From assembly GCA_946186215.1 (NCBI GenBank), contig CAMHMM010000052.1:1-9660 (forward strand): a stretch of DNA of 9,660 bases, in the 5' to 3' direction. The position numbers and the translations under genes were made by a program. Position 1 is the first letter of the stretch, and every line of letters begins with the position of its first letter. A model generated the notes under the pieces. That model saw only the letters and a list, made by a program, of their open reading frames with translations, made no database searches and had not been told where the DNA came from. Below, piece by piece: positions 4,854 through 9,660 of the stretch. This stretch comes from an uncultured Ruminococcus sp. (GTDB taxonomy: Bacteria > Bacillota > Clostridia > Oscillospirales > Ruminococcaceae).

Positions 4854-6728
4854 ATGAGTTATTTTATTGAAAACTACGATGTAGCCGTTGTGGGCGCAGG
4901 CCATGCGGGAGTTGAGGCAGCGCTTGCCTCTGCAAGGCTCGGCGCCAGAACGGCGCTTTTTACCATATCTCTCGATTCTATCGCCAATATGCCCTGCAAT
5001 CCGTCTATCGGCGGCACTGCAAAGGGACACCTTGTCCGCGAGATAGATGCGCTGGGCGGGCAGATGGGCAAGTCTGCGGATGCCTGCTTTATCCAGAGCA
5101 GGATGCTCAACCGCGGGAAAGGCCCTGCGGTGCATTCGCTGAGAGTGCAGGCCGACAGGGTGAAGTATCACAATTACATGAAGGCCGTCTGCGAGGCACA
5201 GGACGGGCTTTTTATATAGCAGGCCGAGGTAAGGGAGATACTCACGGAAAACGGTGAGGTGACGGGTATCGTCACGGCACTGGGCGCAGTGTATGGCGTT
5301 AAAAAGGTGATAATCGCCACGGGTACATATCTCGGCGGCGTTATACATGTGGGAGAGATATCCTACGAGAGCGGCCCTGATGCCACTCTGCCCGCAAAGG
5401 GGCTGACGGATTCCCTGAAAAGCCTCGGTATCACCATGCGCCGCTTCAAGACAGGCACACCCTCCCGTGTCCACCGCAGGAGCATCGACTTTGACCGCCT
5501 TGAAAGACAGGACGGGGACAGCGATATCCAGCCCTTTTCTTTTGAGACCGACAGAACGGCACTCAGAAATATAGTATCTTGCTATATCGCCTACACAAAT
5601 GAGGAAACTCACAAGGTCATCAGGGACAATATTTCCCGCTCGCCTATCTATTCGGGGCGTATCCACGCCATAGGCCCCCGCTACTGCCCCTCTATCGAGG
5701 ACAAGATAATGCGCTTTGCCGACCGTCCCCGCCATCAGCTTTTCATTGAACCTATGGGGCTCGATACGGATGAGTATTATCTTCAGGGTATGTCTTCTTC
5801 GCTACCCGAGGATGTGCAGATCGCATTCCTGCGCACGATAAAGGGACTGGAAAATGTGGAGATCATGCGCAATGCCTATGCCATTGAGTATGACTGCTGC
5901 GATCCCACAGAGCTGTATCATACCCTTGAATTCAAGAAGGTAAGAGGGCTCTACGGCGCAGGGCAGTTCAACGGCACCTCGGGCTATGAGGAGGCTGCCG
6001 CACAGGGGCTTGTCGCAGGCATCAATGCCGCACTTTCCGTTCTCGGGCGGGAGCAGATAACTCTTTCCCGCTCCTCATCCTATATCGGTACGCTCATCGA
6101 CGACCTTGTCATCAAGGGCTGCTCCGATCCCTACCGCATGATGACCAGCCGCAGCGAATACCGCCTGCTGCTCAGACAGGACAATGCAGATGAAAGGCTC
6201 ACTCCCATCGGCCATGAGACAGGTCTTATCTCCGATGAGCGGTATGAGGCCTTCCTCAGAAAGCAGGAAATGATCGCCGCAGAGGTGAACCGCATCAGAA
6301 AGACATCCATCGCCCCCACTGCCGAGGTGAATGCAATGCTCACCGAAAGGGGCAGCAGTCCTCTTTCCCAGAGCGTTAAAATGTCCGAGCTGATAAAGCG
6401 CCCGCAGATAAGCTATGAGGATGTTGTTTCCCTTGATCCGGATGCGCCGGAGCTCCCCTATGAGGTAAAGGAGCAGGTGGGGCTTCGCATCGAGTATGAG
6501 GGATATATCGCCCGCCAGATAGAAGAGGTGGAGCGTGCGGCACGGCTCGAAAGCAGGGTGATCCCTGCAGATATAGATTACAAGTCGCTTACGGGACTGA
6601 GCCTTGAGGCAGTCGAAAAGCTCGACAGGATACGCCCCGCCAATCTCGGGCAGGCCTCCCGCATATCGGGCATATCTCCCGCGGATATACAGGTGCTTTC
6701 GATACTTATACAAAAGGGACTGCACTGA
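4854..6728 (+). CDS. mnmG: tRNA uridine-34 5-carboxymethylaminomethyl modification enzyme MnmG, with in-frame TAG
   Basis: Start to final TGA is 625 codons including the stop, the normal length of MnmG/GidA. With MnmE this flavoprotein installs the cmnm5 group on the wobble uridine of several tRNAs. The FAD-binding VVGAGHAGVEAA sits at about residues 11-22; MPCNPSIGGTAKG and REIDALGG follow. GPRYCPSIEDK (274-284) holds the conserved Cys at 278, and GTSGYEEAAAQG begins at about 374. DPYRMMTSRSEYRLLLRQDNAD and the C-terminal QASRISGISPADI are also present. The frame is open throughout except codon 122, which is TAG (5217-5219), between GLFI and QAEVREIL. Reading stays in the same frame across it, so this is not a frameshift. 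The corresponding residue is variable in the family (Leu in B. subtilis, Phe in E. coli, from memory). The product is full length only if the codon is read through; otherwise the gene is dead. Identity is certain, functionality is not. Confidence 0.92.
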
Positions 6729-6733
6729 TCTTT

Positions 6734-6756
6734 TGCCTGCTGTATGCAGACAGGCA
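6734..6756 (+). other. Hairpin between mnmG and the antiporter gene
   Basis: TGCCTG pairs with CAGGCA, with an inner CTG/CAG pair around TATG. There is no U-tract, so it is not an obvious terminator. It stands just upstream of the antiporter ribosome binding site and could serve as an mRNA end stabiliser or processing point. Confidence 0.3.
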
Positions 6757-6785
6757 GTCCGCAAAGGTGATGTTATTCTTTTATA

Positions 6786-7970
6786 ATGGACAGGATAGCT
6801 TTTTTCCGCGATCTCGCGGTGATAATAGTGTTTGCAAAGGTGTTCGGCATCCTTGCGCAGAAGCTCAAGGCTCCTCAGGTGGTGGGCGAGATAATCGCAG
6901 GACTGATACTCGGTCCTTCACTACTGGGCTGGGTAGGGCAGTCGGATTATCTTTCGCTCCTGGCGGAGATCGGCGTTGTGCTGCTGATGTTCGACGCGGG
7001 ACTGGAAACGAATATGAAGGAGCTGCTGAAAACGGGGCCCAAGGCCTTTGCAGTGGCGTGTGCGGGCGTGTTCGTGCCACTTGTGGGCGGTACGCTTCTG
7101 TATCTGGGGTTTTACGGCTATGACGGCTTCGGCACGGATCATTTCTACCGCGCGGTGTTCATAGGCACCATAATGACGGCCACATCCGTTGGTATAACGG
7201 TCAGTGCGCTCAAGGAGCTGGGGCATCTCAAGGACCCCACCGGCACACTTGTGACAAGTGCCGCTATAATAGATGATGTTATCGGCATCATAGTCCTCAC
7301 ATTCGTCATCGGATTTAAAAATCCCGAGTCAAGCCCTGTGACGGTGCTCTGGAAAACAGGGCTGTTCATCGTCCTCAGTGTGGCTCTCGGCATAGTGCTC
7401 CACTACTGCTTCAAATGGGCGGACAAAAGGTGGCCGCATCAGCGCAGGATACCGATCCTCGGTCTGGCACTGTGTATGTTCCTTGCCTTTGCCGCAGAGA
7501 CATTCTTCGGCATCGCCGACATCACAGGCGCATATATCGCGGGACTTATTCTCTGCACACTGCGTGATTCGGACTATATCGCCCGCAAGGTGGATATCAA
7601 TTCCTATATGATATTCGGCCCTGTATTCTTCGCAAGCATCGGCCTTAAAACGAGCATCGACGGTATAGACTCGGAGCTGCTGCTTTTCTCGCTGGGATTT
7701 ATCCTTGTGGCGCTGCTCACAAAGATCATCGGCTGCGGCCTTGTGGCAAAGCTTTTCGGGAATTCCTTCCGCGACAGCATGAAGGTAGGCGTGGGGATGA
7801 TGACCAGAGGCGAGGTTGCCCTAATCGTGGCACAGAAGGGGCTCACAGAGGGAATGCTCGACCAGAAATACTTTACAAGCGTTATCCTGCTGATAATCAT
7901 ATCCTCTGTTTCCGTGCCGATAATCCTGAAGCTGCTGTACAAAGAAAATGCGGCAGTGCAGGCAAACTGA
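6786..7970 (+). CDS. CPA2-family cation/proton antiporter (KefB/NapA-like)
   Basis: This 394-residue integral membrane protein has about 12 hydrophobic segments. The CPA2 hallmarks are present: PQVVGEIIAGLILGPSLLG at about 30-48, LAEIGVVLLMFDAGLETN at about 58-75, TATSVGITVSALKELG at about 124-140, and the ion-binding AAIIDDVIGI with Asp163-Asp164. FGPVFFASIGL and MMTRGEVALIVAQKG follow toward the C-terminus. Such proteins exchange Na+ or K+ for protons to control internal pH and salt. The regulatory TrkA-N domain of KefB/KefC is absent, so the shorter NapA/GerN-type antiporter is the better comparison. The start at ATG 6786 has AAAGGTGAT about 14 nt upstream, a rather long spacing. It lies 57 nt after mnmG with no terminator between, so the two are probably co-transcribed. 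Confidence 0.9.
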   Translation: MDRIAFFRDLAVIIVFAKVFGILAQKLKAPQVVGEIIAGLILGPSLLGWVGQSDYLSLLAEIGVVLLMFDAGLETNMKELLKTGPKAFAVACAGVFVPLVGGTLLYLGFYGYDGFGTDHFYRAVFIGTIMTATSVGITVSALKELGHLKDPTGTLVTSAAIIDDVIGIIVLTFVIGFKNPESSPVTVLWKTGLFIVLSVALGIVLHYCFKWADKRWPHQRRIPILGLALCMFLAFAAETFFGIADITGAYIAGLILCTLRDSDYIARKVDINSYMIFGPVFFASIGLKTSIDGIDSELLLFSLGFILVALLTKIIGCGLVAKLFGNSFRDSMKVGVGMMTRGEVALIVAQKGLTEGMLDQKYFTSVILLIIISSVSVPIILKLLYKENAAVQAN

Positions 7971-7981
7971 ATATGATCTGC

Positions 7982-8025
7982 CCTTCCCCGGCTGCGGCAC
8001 TGCCATGGTCGGGGAAGGCTTTTTT
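7982..8025 (+). terminator. Intrinsic terminator after the antiporter gene
   Basis: CCTTCCCCG (7982-7990) pairs perfectly with CGGGGAAGG (8010-8018), a 9-bp GC-rich stem with an internally foldable loop. CTTTTTT follows directly. It lies 12 nt after the stop codon. Confidence 0.92.
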
Positions 8026-8091
8026 AAACGGGAAATACACAGGCTCATTCCGGTTATAAGGTTCAGGCCGCCCCTTTGTATAAATTGACTA

Positions 8092-8120
8092 TTGATATAT
8101 GCTCACCGTTATGATAGAAT
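8092..8120 (+). promoter_or_regulatory. Promoter of murI
   Basis: TTGATA, a 17-bp spacer, then TAGAAT preceded by TGA. An overlapping TTGACT and a downstream TATAAT give alternative elements. The leader to the TTG start is about 90 nt and contains a CGGGC-GTT-GCCCG hairpin at 8178-8190 followed by TTGTTTGT, a possible weak attenuator. Confidence 0.6.
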
Positions 8121-8218
8121 TATAATGTATGACTGTAAGTATCAGAGAAAACTGATTTTTTGCAAATGAGACAGCATCGGGCGTTGCCCGTTGTTTGTAC
8201 GATAAAAAGGTGATTGAT

Positions 8219-9055
8219 TTGTCGGATAACAGAGCTGTGGGAGTGTTTGATTCGGGGCTTGGCGGGCTTACCTGCGCCGCAGAGCTCATGAAGCTGCTTC
8301 CCCGCGAGCATATAATATATTTCGGCGATACCGCAAGAGTGCCCTACGGTACAAGGAGCCGCGAGACTATACTCGAATATGCGCGGCAGGATATCGCATT
8401 TATGAAAAGGCATAATGTCAAGATGATAATTGCCGCCTGCGGCACAGTCTCATCGGCAGTGCTCGGTATGGAGGCCCCCGCAGGGGATACACCCTTTTCG
8501 GGAGTGGTGGAGCCTGCGGCAAGGGCAGCGGCAGGGCTTACGAAAAACGGTATCATCGGCATAACGGGAACGCCTGCCACTATCGGGACAGCCGCATATG
8601 AGCGGGCACTTTCATCCATTGCGCCCGATGTGCGCACGGTAAACGCCGCCTGCGGACTGTTCGTTCCCCTTGTGGAAAACGGCTTTACCGACCGCGACGA
8701 CCTTATCGTGAAGGAATGTGTGAAAAGATATCTGGCACCGATAAAGGAAAGCGGTGCTGATACGCTGATACTGGGCTGTACTCATTACCCCCACCTTGCA
8801 CAGGCTATCTCGGACTATATGGGCGAGGGCGTAAGGCTCGTATCATCTGGTGCGGCAGCCGCAGTACAGGCAGCAGAGCACCTCAGAGCATATGATATGT
8901 TCACGGATAATACCGATAAACAGCCGCTTGAATGCTATACCACGGATTCGGAGGAGCTTTTCTCGGCAAATGCGGGGAAATTCCTCGGCAGCGGGATAGA
9001 TTACACTGTCCGCCGTGCGCCTGTGGAAGAGATCATAAAGGGAGTGAGCGCATAA
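8219..9055 (+). CDS. murI: Glutamate racemase
   Basis: I choose the TTG at 8219 because AAGGTGA lies 7 nt upstream and the protein then starts eight residues before the conserved GVFDSGLGG; a TTG at 8195 has no SD. Length is 278 residues, normal for the family. It converts L-glutamate to D-glutamate for peptidoglycan. Landmarks: Asp11-Ser12 in FDSG, IYFGDTARVPYG, the first catalytic Cys74 in AACGTVSS, and the second Cys187 in LGCTHYPH. The usual first motif is A-C-N-T, but here Asn75 is Gly. Both cysteines are kept, so racemase activity is likely though substrate contacts may differ. DUF1934 follows immediately. Confidence 0.9.
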   Translation: MSDNRAVGVFDSGLGGLTCAAELMKLLPREHIIYFGDTARVPYGTRSRETILEYARQDIAFMKRHNVKMIIAACGTVSSAVLGMEAPAGDTPFSGVVEPAARAAAGLTKNGIIGITGTPATIGTAAYERALSSIAPDVRTVNAACGLFVPLVENGFTDRDDLIVKECVKRYLAPIKESGADTLILGCTHYPHLAQAISDYMGEGVRLVSSGAAAAVQAAEHLRAYDMFTDNTDKQPLECYTTDSEELFSANAGKFLGSGIDYTVRRAPVEEIIKGVSA

Positions 9056-9523
9056 ATGAAAACGGATCAGGGAAACGAGATCAGAGTAAGTATAAATGTT
9101 AAAAGTATCGCGGTATCCTCAGGAGATACTCCCGATGTGATCGAATTCATCACCGACGGCACCATGACCTCCTGCGAGAAGGACGGAAAAACAGGCTGGG
9201 TGCTCAGATACAGCGACAGCGAGCTTACAGGTGTGCTGAATTCCGAGGCGGAGCTTGTCTGCATAGACGACAGCTTTGCACAGATGAGCCGCAAAGGGGA
9301 CTTTACCCAGTGCATCACCATGGAGAGCGGCAAACGGCACAGATGTGATTACTCCACGGAATACGGCAGGCTGGTGCTGGGGGTACACACATCGAGGATA
9401 AGCAACACCATCACCGACAAGGGCGGAGATCTCTATCTCAACTACACCCTTGATGCATACGGCACGCTGATATCCGAAAATCAGGTGCTCGTGACCGTTA
9501 AGCCCACCGACAATGGCAGGTAA
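9056..9523 (+). CDS. DUF1934 (YwiB-like) beta-barrel protein
   Basis: ATG directly follows the murI stop (TAA-ATG), with AAAGGGAG about 11 nt upstream inside murI, indicating translational coupling. The 155-residue protein is a run of alternating beta strands: EIRVSINVKSIAV, DVIEFITDGTM, GWVLRYSDSELTGV, FTQCITMESGKRHRCDYST, LVLGVHTSRISNTITDKGGDLYLNYTLDAYG, NQVLVTVKP. That order and the R-V-x-V-x-S / Y-x-D-x-x-x-x-G / Y-x-T-x-Y-G pattern fit DUF1934, a calycin-like small barrel of unknown function common in Firmicutes. There is no signal peptide, so it is probably cytoplasmic. Confidence 0.75.
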   Translation: MKTDQGNEIRVSINVKSIAVSSGDTPDVIEFITDGTMTSCEKDGKTGWVLRYSDSELTGVLNSEAELVCIDDSFAQMSRKGDFTQCITMESGKRHRCDYSTEYGRLVLGVHTSRISNTITDKGGDLYLNYTLDAYGTLISENQVLVTVKPTDNGR

Positions 9524-9660
9524 CGCAAATACCCCGCCCCGCAAAAAAAAGCTCACACAGCGGCAGGCGGCAGAGCTGGTAAAAAAACAGATACTGGGTT
9601 GGATCTCTCTTTTGTTCATCGCGCTTGTGGTGGTGCTCGTTGTGGTTTCCGCAGGCTCGG
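9513..9660 (+). CDS. N-terminus of a small membrane-anchored protein (runs off the window)
   Basis: ATG 9513 overlaps the end of the DUF1934 gene by 11 nt, so the two are likely coupled. The 49 visible residues have a Lys/Arg/Gln-rich cytoplasmic head (PPRKKKLTQRQAAELVKKQ) and then one hydrophobic segment from about residue 30 (WISLLFIALVVVLVVVS) that works as a signal anchor or lipid-less leader. The functional domain lies beyond the edge and cannot be assigned. Confidence 0.6.
   Translation, partial: MAGNANTPPRKKKLTQRQAAELVKKQILGWISLLFIALVVVLVVVSAGS

Noticed and set aside
5200..5280. Frameshift or split of mnmG into two genes
   Set aside because: The frame is the same on both sides of the TAG, and conserved sequence resumes immediately, so it is a single-codon change.
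4821..5735. A 304-codon open frame on the minus strand opposite mnmG
   Set aside because: It is antisense to strongly conserved MnmG motifs, has no plausible family features and reflects codon bias of the real gene.
8195..8219. Earlier TTG start for murI
   Set aside because: No SD precedes 8195, whereas AAGGTGA lies at ideal spacing before the TTG at 8219, giving the usual MurI N-terminus.

Overview
The window looks like a chromosomal segment of an anaerobic Gram-positive Clostridia bacterium, most likely a Ruminococcus-like (Oscillospirales) gut or rumen organism. I infer this from the Firmicutes-style Shine-Dalgarno (SD) and extended -10 promoters, the zinc-ribbon form of ribosomal protein L28, the murI-DUF1934 gene pair, and moderate GC content. 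I had no database access, so the taxonomy is an inference.

Layout. (1) Positions 1-378, minus strand: the N-terminus of a membrane-anchored sensor that meets an in-frame TAG at 13-15, with its promoter near 524-532. (2) About 602-2169, minus strand: roughly 1.5 kb with no credible large protein gene, but with a good sigma-70 promoter at one end and an intrinsic terminator at the other. Inside are about 14-15 copies of a short degenerate module, (A)AGGAG-N-UCC-(AUG). Ten copies place an AUG at ideal SD spacing, and six consecutive copies have an ORF of only 2-3 codons, repeating about every 60 nt. I read this as a long structured non-coding or minigene RNA; it is the most unusual element here. 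(3) 2227-4315, plus strand: an apparent operon of a MotA/TolQ/ExbB-like channel subunit, an ExbD/MotB-like subunit with a membrane aspartate and a coiled coil, a 38-residue single-pass protein, and a membrane-anchored protein with an ExbD-like C-terminal domain. It resembles a proton-driven stator or energising complex in a cell that appears to lack an outer membrane. (4) 4391-4738: rpmB with its own promoter and terminator. (5) 4854-7970: mnmG, full length and well conserved but with an in-frame TAG at codon 122, followed by a CPA2-family cation/proton antiporter and a terminator. (6) 8092-9660: a promoter, glutamate racemase murI, a DUF1934 beta-barrel gene, and the start of a small membrane-protein gene.

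Two themes deserve follow-up. First, the minus-strand RNA with regularly spaced SD-AUG-stop units, which could bind or trap ribosomes or be an ornate RNA whose loops happen to resemble start sites. Second, the use of TAG. No long gene in the window ends in TAG, yet two otherwise good reading frames are interrupted by one. The only gene that would end in TAG is a 38-residue ORF with a back-up TAA two codons later. This raises amber suppression or recoding as a possibility, with plain point mutations or assembly errors as the simpler alternative.
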